Shown piece after piece: positions 8,431 through 17,684 of a stretch of DNA of 64,000 nucleotides. Position 1 is the stretch's first letter, and each line of letters starts with the position of its first letter. Made by a program: the position numbers and the translations under genes. The notes beneath the pieces were generated by a model, which saw only the letters and a list, made by a program, of their open reading frames with translations, ran no database searches and was not told the origin of the DNA. The stretch comes from Echinicola vietnamensis DSM 17526 (lineage in GTDB: Bacteria > Bacteroidota > Bacteroidia > Cytophagales > Cyclobacteriaceae): the NCBI RefSeq assembly GCF_000325705.1, contig NC_019904.1, positions 4,819,501 through 4,883,500 of the forward strand. The letters are read 5' to 3'.

Positions 8431-9789
8431 TTACAATGTATTTTTTTCCTTCATCCGTCTGAAATAGTCCTTAGTGGCTGCCCGTACTTTTGGGGACAGG
8501 TAGATGGCCGATATCATGGTTGGGAAGGCCATCACGGCATACATCCCATCGACAAAACTCATTACAACCTTTAGGGAAACGACTGCTCCACCAACGATGG
8601 TCAGCAGATAGAAGTAATTATAATAATTGGCCTTGTCCGCACCAAAAAGGTAGTTGAAGCATTTATGGCCATAGTAACTGTACGTAAACATCGTGGACAG
8701 CGCAAATACCAGTACTGCGGCCATTAAGAAGTACTTTCCTACCACAGGAATCCCACTCTGAAAAGCAGAGAGGGTCATCAGCACCCCATCTTTTTCGCCG
8801 GTTTCCCATACGCCGGTGACCATGATGGTCATGGCTGTCAGGGTACATACCACGATGGTATCGATAAATGGGCCCAGCATGGCGATCAACCCTTCCCGTA
8901 CCGGTTCTTCGTTCTTGGAGGCTCCATGCACCATGGGGGCTGTTCCGATACCGGCCTCATTGCTAAAGGCTGCTCTTCTGGCACCTGTAATGATCACCGC
9001 TCCAATAGAACCGCCCAAAACGGCTTTTCCGGTAAAGGCATCTTCGAGGATAAACCAAAATGACGGCAATATCTCATCACCGAACCTGAAAAGGATCACC
9101 AGTACGCTTATGAAATAAAGGGTCACCATAAACGGTACCAGCTTGGAAGCAACCGCAGCAATCCGCTGTATTCCGCCCAAAATCACCGTGGCCACCAAAA
9201 GCATCATGGAAACTCCCAAGATCCAGCGGGTCGTCGTACCATGGTCAAGCCCAAAAGGTTTGAGCAGCACCACACGGATGACATCGGTCAACTGATTGGC
9301 CTGGAAGATCGCCAACAACCCCATGATTCCGGCCACACAAAAGATGACCGATAAAAACCGCCATTTCTTTCCCATCCCCTCTTCTATCACATACATGGGA
9401 CCTCCTTGGATATGGCCTGAGCTGTCCTTTCCCCGGTACATGATGGCCAACGTGCAGGTAAAGTACTTGGTGGCCATTCCGACAAATGCAGACACCCACA
9501 TCCAGAAGATTGCCCCTGGGCCGCCCGTTCCAATGGCCAAGGCTACTCCGCTGATATTGCCCAGCCCCACTGTCGCGGCGATGGCCGAAGAAAGCGCTTG
9601 AAAGGAGGTAATGTCGCCTTTGGCATTGGGATCATCATATTTTCCGCCGACCACCTTCATGGCATGGCCAAATCCCCTGAAGGGAATCAATCCAGAGTAT
9701 AAAAACAATAAGGTGCCTCCGCCCAAAAGCAGGTACAACAATGGCCATCCCCAAATCCAATTACTAAAATCAATGATCAATTGCCCCAT
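8431..9789 (-). CDS. sodium:alanine (AGCS-type) symporter
   Basis: 452 residues, multi-spanning membrane protein of the alanine/glycine:cation symporter family. Diagnostic segments are GDITSFQALSSAIAATVGLG near residue 60, GNISGVALAIGTGGPGA, GGPMYVIEEGMG and the family signature AAFSNEAGIGTAPMVHG (about residues 270-286). It imports alanine, glycine or D-forms with Na+ through the inner membrane. The length (about 450) is normal. A -7 box TAGTTTTG at 9838-9845 lies 49 bp upstream on this strand. Glycerate kinase follows on the same strand. Confidence 0.9.
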   Translation of the reverse strand: MGQLIIDFSNWIWGWPLLYLLLGGGTLLFLYSGLIPFRGFGHAMKVVGGKYDDPNAKGDITSFQALSSAIAATVGLGNISGVALAIGTGGPGAIFWMWVSAFVGMATKYFTCTLAIMYRGKDSSGHIQGGPMYVIEEGMGKKWRFLSVIFCVAGIMGLLAIFQANQLTDVIRVVLLKPFGLDHGTTTRWILGVSMMLLVATVILGGIQRIAAVASKLVPFMVTLYFISVLVILFRFGDEILPSFWFILEDAFTGKAVLGGSIGAVIITGARRAAFSNEAGIGTAPMVHGASKNEEPVREGLIAMLGPFIDTIVVCTLTAMTIMVTGVWETGEKDGVLMTLSAFQSGIPVVGKYFLMAAVLVFALSTMFTYSYYGHKCFNYLFGADKANYYNYFYLLTIVGGAVVSLKVVMSFVDGMYAVMAFPTMISAIYLSPKVRAATKDYFRRMKEKNTL

Positions 9790-9837
9790 AGCTAACGTTT
9801 AATTCAATCCAATTCAGTCTTGACTTTTTTCCGAAAC

Positions 9838-9845
9838 CAAAACTA
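9838..9845 (-). promoter_or_regulatory. -7 box TAGTTTTG for the AGCS symporter
   Basis: Matches the Bacteroidota primary-sigma -7 consensus TAnnTTTG, 48 bp upstream of the ATG. No clear -33 TTTG was found. Confidence 0.35.
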
Positions 9846-10400
9846 AAAAATGAATATTACCACCATTTTCCTACTTATCCAAAATGAATTATATAATCTA
9901 GCTGAATTTTTTGCACACGGAATACTCAGAAATAATTAGCCATGCTAATGTTGCTTTTACTGGCTATTAAAAATGCACTGCTGAAGTTAATCACAAAGCC
10001 TAGGGACTAATTGGACAATTCGGGATCAATCAGCAATTGTTGCATAGCACCTCCAATCGATTGGAAACCGATTCAATTTTTAAAATCACAATTCTATGTG
10101 AATGCTAAAAAAAACTCAGCGTTTGGTATAGGTCAACACTTTGAAGGCTCCCAATTGCCTGATAATTTGGTCGGAAAGGCTTGATTTTAGAAATCCGTTC
10201 AAAGAGTTGGGAAGGGTAAAAATGTCACCAAAAGCGCATCATTTTCATAGCTTTCCAGTCACTTTCCCTACTTTAATCATCTGTTACATTCCATATCCGC
10301 TGTGCATTCCGCCAGAACCATAAACGCTCCCGTGCCATCCGTGAGAATGCCCCTTCAATAAACATCCGGACAACCCGCAAGAAATATCGGGAAAGCTTGT
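9846..10400. other. gene-free stretch upstream of proB and the symporter
   Basis: About 550 bp between divergent genes. AT-rich near the symporter end. I saw no tRNA, riboswitch, convincing ORF or long repeat. Confidence 0.5.
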
Positions 10401-10408
10401 TATTTTTG
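10401..10408 (+). promoter_or_regulatory. -7 box TATTTTTG for proB
   Basis: A TAnnTTTG match 23 bp before the proB ATG, a spacing giving a very short leader. -33 element not clear. Confidence 0.4.
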
Positions 10409-10431
10409 GTGGTGCTTTATAAACTAACCGT

Positions 10432-11520
10432 ATGATCCATCGAAAGGCCAATACCATCGTCATCAAAATAGGCTCCAATGTACTGACCCAAGCCGATGGC
10501 ACTCCCGATACCATGCGCATGAAAGCCTTGGTTCGCCAAATGGTTTACCTTCGTGAGCAAGGTCAGGAAATCGTCCTGATCACATCAGGGGCCGTGGCTT
10601 ATGGCCGTACATCCACTGTTTTCGAAGAAAAGACCGATCCGGTCATCCAAAAACAAATTTTAGCCGCAGTAGGTCAGATTGAATTGATCAGGCAATACAA
10701 GCAGCTGTTTGGGGATCATAACACGCCGATCGCCCAGATCATGGTTACCAAAAGTGATTTCAGGGACAGAAAACACTTCCTGAACATGAAAAACTGTTTG
10801 GAAGGGCTTTTGAAAAACAATATCATACCGGTCATCAATGAAAATGACACCGTATCGGTTACAGAGCTGATGTTTACCGATAATGACGAACTGGCCGGAT
10901 TGGTGGCGGCCATGCTGGATGCCAAGGACCTGATCATCCTCAGCAATGTGGAAGGAATCTTCAAAGGCCATCCCAGTGATCCGGAGGCGGTGCTGATCGA
11001 AAAAGTCGATGCGGACACTCCTTCCATGGCCAATTTCATCTCCAGCTCCAAGAGTTCTTTTGGGCGGGGCGGGATGCTTACCAAGATGAACATGGCCAAG
11101 AAGTCCGCGGACTTGGGCATCGGCGTCACCATTGCCAATGGCAAACGGGAAGATGTCCTCGTGGACTATTTCCACAACCGCTTGCGATGTACCTACTTCG
11201 AACCGTCCAAAGCCAAACAAAGCCCTAAAAAGTGGATCGCCCACAGTGAACATTACTCTACTGGGGAGGTCATCATCAATAGTGGTGCTGAAAACGCCCT
11301 TAGATCTGACAAAATCACCAGTCTCCTTCCCATCGGTGTCCTTGAGATCCGTGGGGATTTTTCGAAAGGGGACATTATCCGTATCCTGTCGGAAGATGGC
11401 AGGAAAATTGGGCTGGGAAAATCCGCTTATGGTGCTAAAGTGGCTGCCGAAAAAAAGGGGCTGAGCAATCAAAAACCCCTTATTCATTATGATTACCTCT
11501 ACCTTCACCAAGATAGCTAA
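10432..11520 (+). CDS. proB: glutamate 5-kinase
   Basis: 362 residues. The amino-acid kinase domain starts NTIVIKIGSNVLTQADG and has LITSGAVAYGR (about 45-55), the catalytic segment IPVINENDTVSV (about 129-140) and FTDNDELAGLVA; SSFGRGGMLTKMNMAKKSADLGI is the C-terminal kinase-domain motif (kept apart here as GRGGMLTKM). A PUA domain follows (about 265-345; STGEVIINSGA, LPIGVLEIRGDFSKGD). It phosphorylates L-glutamate, the first and feedback-controlled step of proline synthesis. proA, its usual operon partner, is not next to it: an unrelated NagB-fold gene follows after 315 bp. The start at 10432 gives MIHRKANTIV, normal for the family. Confidence 0.93.
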   Translation: MIHRKANTIVIKIGSNVLTQADGTPDTMRMKALVRQMVYLREQGQEIVLITSGAVAYGRTSTVFEEKTDPVIQKQILAAVGQIELIRQYKQLFGDHNTPIAQIMVTKSDFRDRKHFLNMKNCLEGLLKNNIIPVINENDTVSVTELMFTDNDELAGLVAAMLDAKDLIILSNVEGIFKGHPSDPEAVLIEKVDADTPSMANFISSSKSSFGRGGMLTKMNMAKKSADLGIGVTIANGKREDVLVDYFHNRLRCTYFEPSKAKQSPKKWIAHSEHYSTGEVIINSGAENALRSDKITSLLPIGVLEIRGDFSKGDIIRILSEDGRKIGLGKSAYGAKVAAEKKGLSNQKPLIHYDYLYLHQDS

Positions 11521-11835
11521 GCGTGATGGCGAATTGATAAATGATTGGCATGCAAACTATTTCTCCCCGGAGCATTCACCATTTCTTTGGATTTACTGAA
11601 GGCCATTACCGCTGCTGCTTCACGATGGATCACGCATCCCATGGATAGTGGTTGGGCTTCACCGTTTACATTTCCGTCATTGCAGCACTGTGGAGAATAT
11701 GGGCGAAACACCTAGAAAAATGACGATTCGTGCGGGTATTCCCTTCTTTTAAACGTATTTTTGACAATTCTATAGGCTTATGATCGGCATAAGCCATCAA
11801 TGGGAAATTTTACCAATCCAACACCATAAACTGCA
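11521..11835. other. gene-free stretch after proB
   Basis: 315 bp with no convincing coding region. A 64-codon minus-strand frame at 11517-11711 has no recognisable features. No terminator with a clear T-run was found directly after proB. Confidence 0.45.
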
Positions 11836-12762
11836 ATGACAATGAACACAGACCAGACACCATTCTCCAGAGATGAAGAGAACAACAATGTATGGCTGTC
11901 CAAAGAAAACGCCCAAACCATTACCCTTACCGACCATGGTATTACGCCGACGGTCCTGGCCAGCGAGGCGGAAGTTGGCCAAGCCATGCTGAATGAGCTA
12001 TATGCCACGGCAGAAGCCAAAGAAGGGGACATCAACATTGCCCTCCTTGGCGGCAGGGGCGCCCAAGAACTGCACCGTCTATTGGGAAAATTGGCCGAGT
12101 CCGGTGAAAAGGATGAGCTGCTCGCCAGGTTGAATGTATTTACCCAAGATGCCCTGGCGCCGATGGGCATGGCCAATGGCTTTAGTTTTGTCAGGGATTT
12201 TGAGCGGATCTTGGGCGAGGCATTTTTTAACAAGATAAAGAGTTTTACCCCCATGCAAACCGATACGGAGGATTTGGAATCTGCCCTTGTGGCCTACCTG
12301 AACAAATTGGAATCCTTGGGTGGGTTGGATATCTTCTTTATCGGCCATGGCCCAGAGGAAAACCAAGCCTCACACCTTGCCTATATCAAGCCCTTTTCCG
12401 GTGCAAAGCCCCAACATGTTGCCGGATTGATTCCCATTTCCAGCAGTATTCTGGAGCACCACATCAGCAAGTTTAAAGCTGGTGGAAGCGTCGTTAGCGA
12501 AGACGATGAAAAAGAATGCCGGTCTGCCGAGTATATTCTCACCTTGGGCCCAGCGGCCATCATGCAAGCCAAAAAGGTGGTTCAATCTGTAGTGGATGCC
12601 GATTCTGCACCTGCCAAAGTCAACACGTACGCCAAGGTGCTGAACACTTCCATCAGTGCTGATCCTGCTGAAGCCTTGCAACAATTAAACGCCAACCCAG
12701 GCCTGTGGATCAGGTTAAATGCAAATACAAAATCCTTTGTGCTGCCTAACTTGGGCGTTTAA
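11836..12762 (+). CDS. divergent NagB/6-phosphogluconolactonase-fold protein
   Basis: 308 residues. The N-terminal part (INIALLGGRGAQELHRLL, about 57-74) and LNVFTQDALAPMGMANGFSFVRDF (seen as the motif FTQDAL) follow the glucosamine-6-phosphate isomerase/6PGL layout, as do LDIFFIGHGPEEN (about 170-182) and LTLGPAAIMQAKKVV (about 238-252). However, the catalytic NagB motifs are changed: the usual MDEY is replaced by TQDA, and GIGxDGHIAFNEP by GHGPEENQASHLAYIKP. It may therefore act on another sugar phosphate or be non-catalytic. It has no obvious operon partner and is followed by a terminator at 12870-12894. Family assignment is moderately firm, function unknown. Confidence 0.7.
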   Translation: MTMNTDQTPFSRDEENNNVWLSKENAQTITLTDHGITPTVLASEAEVGQAMLNELYATAEAKEGDINIALLGGRGAQELHRLLGKLAESGEKDELLARLNVFTQDALAPMGMANGFSFVRDFERILGEAFFNKIKSFTPMQTDTEDLESALVAYLNKLESLGGLDIFFIGHGPEENQASHLAYIKPFSGAKPQHVAGLIPISSSILEHHISKFKAGGSVVSEDDEKECRSAEYILTLGPAAIMQAKKVVQSVVDADSAPAKVNTYAKVLNTSISADPAEALQQLNANPGLWIRLNANTKSFVLPNLGV

Positions 12763-12869
12763 TCCGAAATATGTGCGGTCTCATAAACCAACCAAATGAA
12801 ATCGTTACCTCGTAATCTTTCCCTATAAAAAAGAGAAAATAAGGTTTGAGACAGCTTATTTTGTTAAAC

Positions 12870-12894
12870 GGGGAGGCACACTCCCCTATTTTTT
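12870..12894 (+). terminator. terminator downstream of NagB-like gene
   Basis: GGGGAG/CTCCCC 6-bp stem (12870-12875 with 12881-12886), 5-nt loop, then TATTTTTT. It lies 108 bp after the stop codon. Confidence 0.6.
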
Positions 12895-13104
12895 ACCCGG
12901 TTTATGCATTAGGAATCGTATTGAGAGTTGAAAGTGCAAGAAAATCAGTTAGTTTGGAGGTGTAAGCATAGCATCGCCACGGTTATACCGAAAACTAAAG
13001 CGAAGCGGCTGATTTTAAAGCAATTTCAGCTCGTAATACTTGTGCACCGTGATGTAGATAAGCTGATGCATATTCCGAGTTTAACATTCGAAAGTCATCT
13101 TCCA
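12895..13104. other. gene-free remainder between NagB-like and UvrA-like genes
   Basis: The whole gap from 12763 to 13104 is 342 bp; apart from the terminator just described I see no gene. A 61-codon plus-strand frame at 12928-13113 has no features and runs into the UvrA-like gene from the other strand. Confidence 0.45.
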
Positions 13105-16100
13105 TCACGCTAAGACCACGCCCACCCCAATTTTTTCCAATAAATAAGGATTGTGGTCAATGACCAAGATATCGTTATCGCGGCTTAAGCTGGAAAGGAT
13201 CTCAAAAAGCAGGTCGATATCGGCATAGTGCAGTCCCGTGCTGGGCTCATCCAAAATCAATAGCTGGTCCCGGGTCTTGCTTTTGAGCCAATGGAGCAGT
13301 AACAATCGTTGCTTCTCACCTGATGAGAGGGATTTTACCGCTTGATCCAACCGGAGATGGGCCAACCCAATGGCGTCCAGTTGCTGGATAAACGTTTCTC
13401 TCGAAGTAGCTACTTGGTGATCGGCCAACCAACTTCGCAATTCACGGACGGACAGGGCGAGCACTTCGGCAATGTGCAATCCTCCTACGCGGTATTCCAA
13501 TAAATTGGCCTGATACCGCTGGCCGTGGCAAACCTCGCATGTTTCGATATGGTTGGCTGCTACATCCAAACTGGTGGATACCACACCGGCTCCTTTACAG
13601 TTGGGGCATTGGCTGGCTTTGTTTTTATAGGAAAAGTCCCTTGCCTTTCGTCCTGTTTCCTTGGAAAAGACCTTACAGATGTCTTTTAATAGGTCCAAAT
13701 AATCTACCAATAAGGTACGGTTATGGGCCTGCAACTTTTTTGGCTCAAAATACTGGGCACCGCTGTATGCTTTGGGCCAAGTAATGGCTGCGCAGTTCAC
13801 CGGATGTTCCTGTTCGATACTTGGAATCAAGACGTCCTTTACCAAGGTCGTCTTCCCAATGCCGGACTTACCCGTAATGGCCGTAATGCCCCCAACAGAT
13901 ACTTCCAATGACTTTTTAACTAACGTGTGCCGCGCCAGATCCTTCAATAAAATCGTCTGATTTCCTGTCGCTAAAGTCAGGGGCTGAGCTGGCCGCTTTA
14001 AAAATGGATGGCTATCCGGCCGTTCCAAAAATGCCGCTGGGCTACCGTGGAAGGTTATATATCCCCCTTCTTGTCCCGCTTGGGGGCCAATTTCCACCAG
14101 TTTTTCCGCAGCCAGCATTATTTCCTTGTTATGCTCGATTACGATCACGGTATTGCCCTTTTCCACCAATTCTCTCAGGAGCTGCACCAAATCAGGAATA
14201 TTGTCTGCCGACAGTCCCGCAGACGGCTCATCCAGCAGGTAAGTAATTCCCTTGAGAGGACTGTTGAGCTGCTTGATCAGCGTGACGCGCTGCTGCTCCC
14301 CTCCACTGAGCGTAGCCGACTTTCGGTTCAGTTGCAAGTGGTCGATATGCAATTGCTTCGCCCTTTTAAGGGTATTGGCCAAATTCGCCTTGACGTTCCC
14401 GATCAGCTGTTGATCGATGCTTTCGGTAGCCCCAACGTTCTTTAACCAATGGTCAAGCTTCTTGAAATCCATGGATTTCAGGGCATGAATGGAATTCCCA
14501 CCGATCTGCACCGCTAACCTTTCTGGCTGAAGGCCACTTCCCTGACAATGGCTGCACTCATTGTACGAAAGCAAGGATTTCAGCGGTTGGTATTTGTTCT
14601 TTCGGGTCAGAAAGTACTCATCCATCAGGTATTTGAAAAGACCGCTCCACTTCATGTTTACCTGCTGGGTACCTTCTCGGGTTTTTGTCCTGAACTTCCA
14701 GGTCGCTTCCCAGGTTTTTCCTTCCACTCCTTTGAATATGACGTCTTTTTGAACAGGAGTCAATTCATTGAATGGGGTATTCAGGTCAAATCCGTATGCT
14801 TTACCGACTTCCCCTAACACGGCCATGTACTGTCCACTCGCCTGGCCATAGTAGGCTAGGCCCTTATGGTGCTCAAACAGTCCATCGTTGATGCTTAAGC
14901 CTCCATCCAACACCATTTTATCAAGGTCAGGAAGCAATTCCTGTCCTACCCCGTCACAAATCCCGCATTTACCTAATTCATGATTGTTTGAAAAATGACT
15001 TGCCGACCAATCCAAACCGGTGTATTGTGCCTTTCTGGAAAAGGCAAAACGTAAGGTTTTGTCGAAATCCGTTTGCTGGGCAACGTCTGACCGTTCGGAA
15101 AAGCTCTTTTCTTTTCGGGTGATGCATATGCTTGGGGTAAGGCCCTCGATATAATCCACTTCCAACTGGAAATTTACTCCGACCCTTGATTGCTGGTAGC
15201 TGGAAAACTGTTTGGTCATTTCCTGCAGGCCAAATCCGTGCAGGGTGTCGATGACCAATGATGATTTTCCAGAGCCGGAAATGCCCGTTACCACTGACAA
15301 ATGTTCCTTGGGAAATTCCAGGCTGATATCTTTGAGGGCATGGGTCCGGGCACCGTGGATCGCGATGATGTCCCGTCGCTGTGCTGGTGGCAATGGAATA
15401 GCCGTTGGCTGGGCGGCCAAGGCATTATCCACCCAGACATCACATTGGGATTGGAAAAGCTGGTGGTTTTCAAAGCATACAATGCCGGCGGTTTGCTTTT
15501 TTAGCTGGTTCAGGGCATCCATCAGTTGCTGGACATTTTGCTGGTGCAGGCCAATACTGGGCTCTTCCAGCAGCAAAACAGTCTTTTTGGAAGGTTTGGC
15601 AAAATGCTTGGTCAGCTTGATCCGTTGCGCTTCACCCCCTGACAGCGTATTGGAAGGCTGTCCCAGCTTGATGTATCCCAGCCCAAGCTGCAGCATCAAG
15701 GCCAATATATTGGCCAATTTCTTTTCTTCGGCAAAAAACTCAGCCGCTTCCCGGATACTCAGGTCATAGATTTCTGCGATGTTTTTCCCCTGCCATGAGA
15801 CTTTTAATACGTCAGGTTTAAAGCGCTTGCCCTGACAGACCGGGCATACCTGGTTGATATTTCCCATCACGCTCATGGACAGGGTAATGACGCCCGCTCC
15901 TTCACAGTTGGGACAGCGGCCACTTTTATTATTGAAAGAAAAAGCACTTTTCGCCAATTTTAGCGATTTTGCCGTTGAGGTCTTGGCCAACAAATCCCGA
16001 ATGCCATCGGCCAGGCCGGTGTAAGTAGAAGGATTGCTCCGAGGAGTCTTCCCAATTGGCTGGTCGGTAACGGTCAGGAAGGTTAACCCTTGCTGATCAC

Positions 16101-17592
16101 AAAAAGCAGTGATCGTTTCCAACAGCTTGCCGGTTTTCCGACTGACGACGGACAAGGTCTGCGGCTGGGGCTGAAAAGCATTGACCTGCTGGGATGCTGC
16201 CGGTTTTCTGGACGGCTCATTCTGATTTTGAATCGCAGTCAAGGTCGGGCTTTTAGCGGGATCTGCTGTTAAAAATGAATCTATGGAGCCATTAAAGATC
16301 ACTTCTCCCCCTTCTATTCCTGCTTTGGGGCCCAATTCCACCACCCAATCTGCCGATTGGATAAAATTCAGGTCGTGCTCCACCACCATCACCGTGTTTC
16401 CCCGAAGGATCAATCGGTCAAAAATATGGCGAAGATGCTGCTGATAAGCTGCAGGAAGACCGATAGAAGGTTCATCAAATACATATAAAATCCCTTGAAG
16501 ACTACTGTTCACCTGCTTGATCAACTTTATCCGCTGGCCATCTCCGGAAGAAATATCCATACTGGAAGTACTCAGCTGATAATGCTCCATTCCCAGCCGG
16601 ATAAGGTCCAGCAGTTGGGTACACAACTTATCGACCAGTACTTTTTCACCACCGGACAAGGACTGTGCTTGCAAACGGTCATACAACTGCTGCAAGGAAA
16701 GGTCCATCCATTCCTGAAAGTTCAATCCCTTCCATCGGTACCTCAGGTGCTCAGCCTTTATCCTTGCTCCATGACAGCTCGGGCATATTTTGGCACTCAC
16801 AAAACGTAGGATACTCACATTTCTATCCAGCCTCAGGATATCCGACATGATCGGAATAATTCCTTTATAATATCCTTCCTCGCGGGGTTTGGCCTTAAAC
16901 CCCTCCCACCTGAGGCGCGACTCCAGGCTGTGCTTTCCGTAAAATACCTTGATCCGATCGCTGCCATATAAAATGACGTCTTGCTGCTCCTTACTAAGGT
17001 CCTTCCACGGAACATCCACTGAAAATCCATGTGCCGCACATACCTTATTCAGCTCCTCCACTGTCACTTGGGAATAGACGATGTATCCATTGGGCAGGGT
17101 GGTCGTAATCGCTCCTTCCCGCAGCGTCTTGTTTTCGTCCCCCACCAATTTATGGATATCGATGTATTCCGCCTCACCAATCCCACGACAGTGCTCGCAG
17201 GCTCCTTTGGGGTGGTTAAATGAAAAAAGGGATTTGCTCATGGTCTCCTCCCCTGCATACCGCGCAAACAGCACCCGAAACAGCGGTGTCAACTCCGAGA
17301 GGGTTCCAAACGTCGCATTGATGGATTGGAATCGCTTGGACTGTTCCACCTTGATGACAGGAGGCAAGGCCGAAATATGCTCCACCTCGGCCGTAGGAAT
17401 GGCTTGGGCATGCTGCTGGTTATAGGCTGGCAGGCTCTCCAGAAAATAGCGATATCCCTCATTGGCAATCACCCCCATGGCCAAGGAGGATTTTCCTGAT
17501 CCCGACAGTCCGGTGACGACAATCAACCGGTTTTCGGGAAGGTCCAATGAAACATTTTTAAGGTTGTTTTGATGGGCGTCGGTAATGCGCAT
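13105..17592 (-). CDS. double-length UvrA-like ABC ATPase (tandem UvrA, 1495 aa)
   Basis: This chain holds four UvrA-type ATPase halves, i.e. two UvrA-like units end to end. Unit 1 (about 1-730): Walker A GLSGSGKSS (28-36), Cys pairs 132/135 and 270/273, signature changed to ISSGDGQRI (347-354), Walker B FDEPSIGL (372-379); then a half with no Walker A (region about 478-495), IGKTPRSNPSTYTG (513-526), zinc cysteines 560/563/583/586, LSGGEAQRI and a changed Walker B LLEEPSIGL. Unit 2 (about 740-1495): Walker A GISGSGKSS (770-778), LSGGEQQRV, DEPSAGL, then Walker A GKSGIGKTT (1241-1249), cysteines 1329/1332/1352/1355, LSSGEKQRL, DEPSTGL. Each unit is about 745 aa against about 940 for canonical UvrA, so parts such as the UvrB-binding region are probably missing. 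It is likely a non-housekeeping paralogue, for example in lesion or drug-adduct handling; role unknown. Confidence 0.88.
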   Translation of the reverse strand: MRITDAHQNNLKNVSLDLPENRLIVVTGLSGSGKSSLAMGVIANEGYRYFLESLPAYNQQHAQAIPTAEVEHISALPPVIKVEQSKRFQSINATFGTLSELTPLFRVLFARYAGEETMSKSLFSFNHPKGACEHCRGIGEAEYIDIHKLVGDENKTLREGAITTTLPNGYIVYSQVTVEELNKVCAAHGFSVDVPWKDLSKEQQDVILYGSDRIKVFYGKHSLESRLRWEGFKAKPREEGYYKGIIPIMSDILRLDRNVSILRFVSAKICPSCHGARIKAEHLRYRWKGLNFQEWMDLSLQQLYDRLQAQSLSGGEKVLVDKLCTQLLDLIRLGMEHYQLSTSSMDISSGDGQRIKLIKQVNSSLQGILYVFDEPSIGLPAAYQQHLRHIFDRLILRGNTVMVVEHDLNFIQSADWVVELGPKAGIEGGEVIFNGSIDSFLTADPAKSPTLTAIQNQNEPSRKPAASQQVNAFQPQPQTLSVVSRKTGKLLETITAFCDQQGLTFLTVTDQPIGKTPRSNPSTYTGLADGIRDLLAKTSTAKSLKLAKSAFSFNNKSGRCPNCEGAGVITLSMSVMGNINQVCPVCQGKRFKPDVLKVSWQGKNIAEIYDLSIREAAEFFAEEKKLANILALMLQLGLGYIKLGQPSNTLSGGEAQRIKLTKHFAKPSKKTVLLLEEPSIGLHQQNVQQLMDALNQLKKQTAGIVCFENHQLFQSQCDVWVDNALAAQPTAIPLPPAQRRDIIAIHGARTHALKDISLEFPKEHLSVVTGISGSGKSSLVIDTLHGFGLQEMTKQFSSYQQSRVGVNFQLEVDYIEGLTPSICITRKEKSFSERSDVAQQTDFDKTLRFAFSRKAQYTGLDWSASHFSNNHELGKCGICDGVGQELLPDLDKMVLDGGLSINDGLFEHHKGLAYYGQASGQYMAVLGEVGKAYGFDLNTPFNELTPVQKDVIFKGVEGKTWEATWKFRTKTREGTQQVNMKWSGLFKYLMDEYFLTRKNKYQPLKSLLSYNECSHCQGSGLQPERLAVQIGGNSIHALKSMDFKKLDHWLKNVGATESIDQQLIGNVKANLANTLKRAKQLHIDHLQLNRKSATLSGGEQQRVTLIKQLNSPLKGITYLLDEPSAGLSADNIPDLVQLLRELVEKGNTVIVIEHNKEIMLAAEKLVEIGPQAGQEGGYITFHGSPAAFLERPDSHPFLKRPAQPLTLATGNQTILLKDLARHTLVKKSLEVSVGGITAITGKSGIGKTTLVKDVLIPSIEQEHPVNCAAITWPKAYSGAQYFEPKKLQAHNRTLLVDYLDLLKDICKVFSKETGRKARDFSYKNKASQCPNCKGAGVVSTSLDVAANHIETCEVCHGQRYQANLLEYRVGGLHIAEVLALSVRELRSWLADHQVATSRETFIQQLDAIGLAHLRLDQAVKSLSSGEKQRLLLLHWLKSKTRDQLLILDEPSTGLHYADIDLLFEILSSLSRDNDILVIDHNPYLLEKIGVGVVLA

Positions 17593-17633
17593 GTACGGTT
17601 AATTTTCTTTTGGAAAATCAAAGATAGAAAATG

Positions 17634-17662
17634 AAAAAGCCCGACAAAACGCCGGGCTTTAA
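17634..17662 (-). terminator. pgi terminator
   Basis: AAAGCCCG (17636-17643) pairs perfectly with CGGGCTTT (17653-17660), 9-nt loop; read on the minus strand the stem is followed by a T-run, 23 bp after the pgi stop. Confidence 0.8.
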
Positions 17663-17684
17663 AGAGTATACAAACCAAATAGGT

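Noticed and set aside
11517..11711. 64-codon minus-strand frame after proB
   Set aside because: No recognisable feature and overlaps the proB stop.
16635..16660. LSGGE (residues 312-316) in the first UvrA-like half taken as the ABC signature
   Set aside because: Its position aligns with the helical region before the true signature; the functional one is the altered ISSGDGQRI further on. The LSGGE here is probably coincidental.
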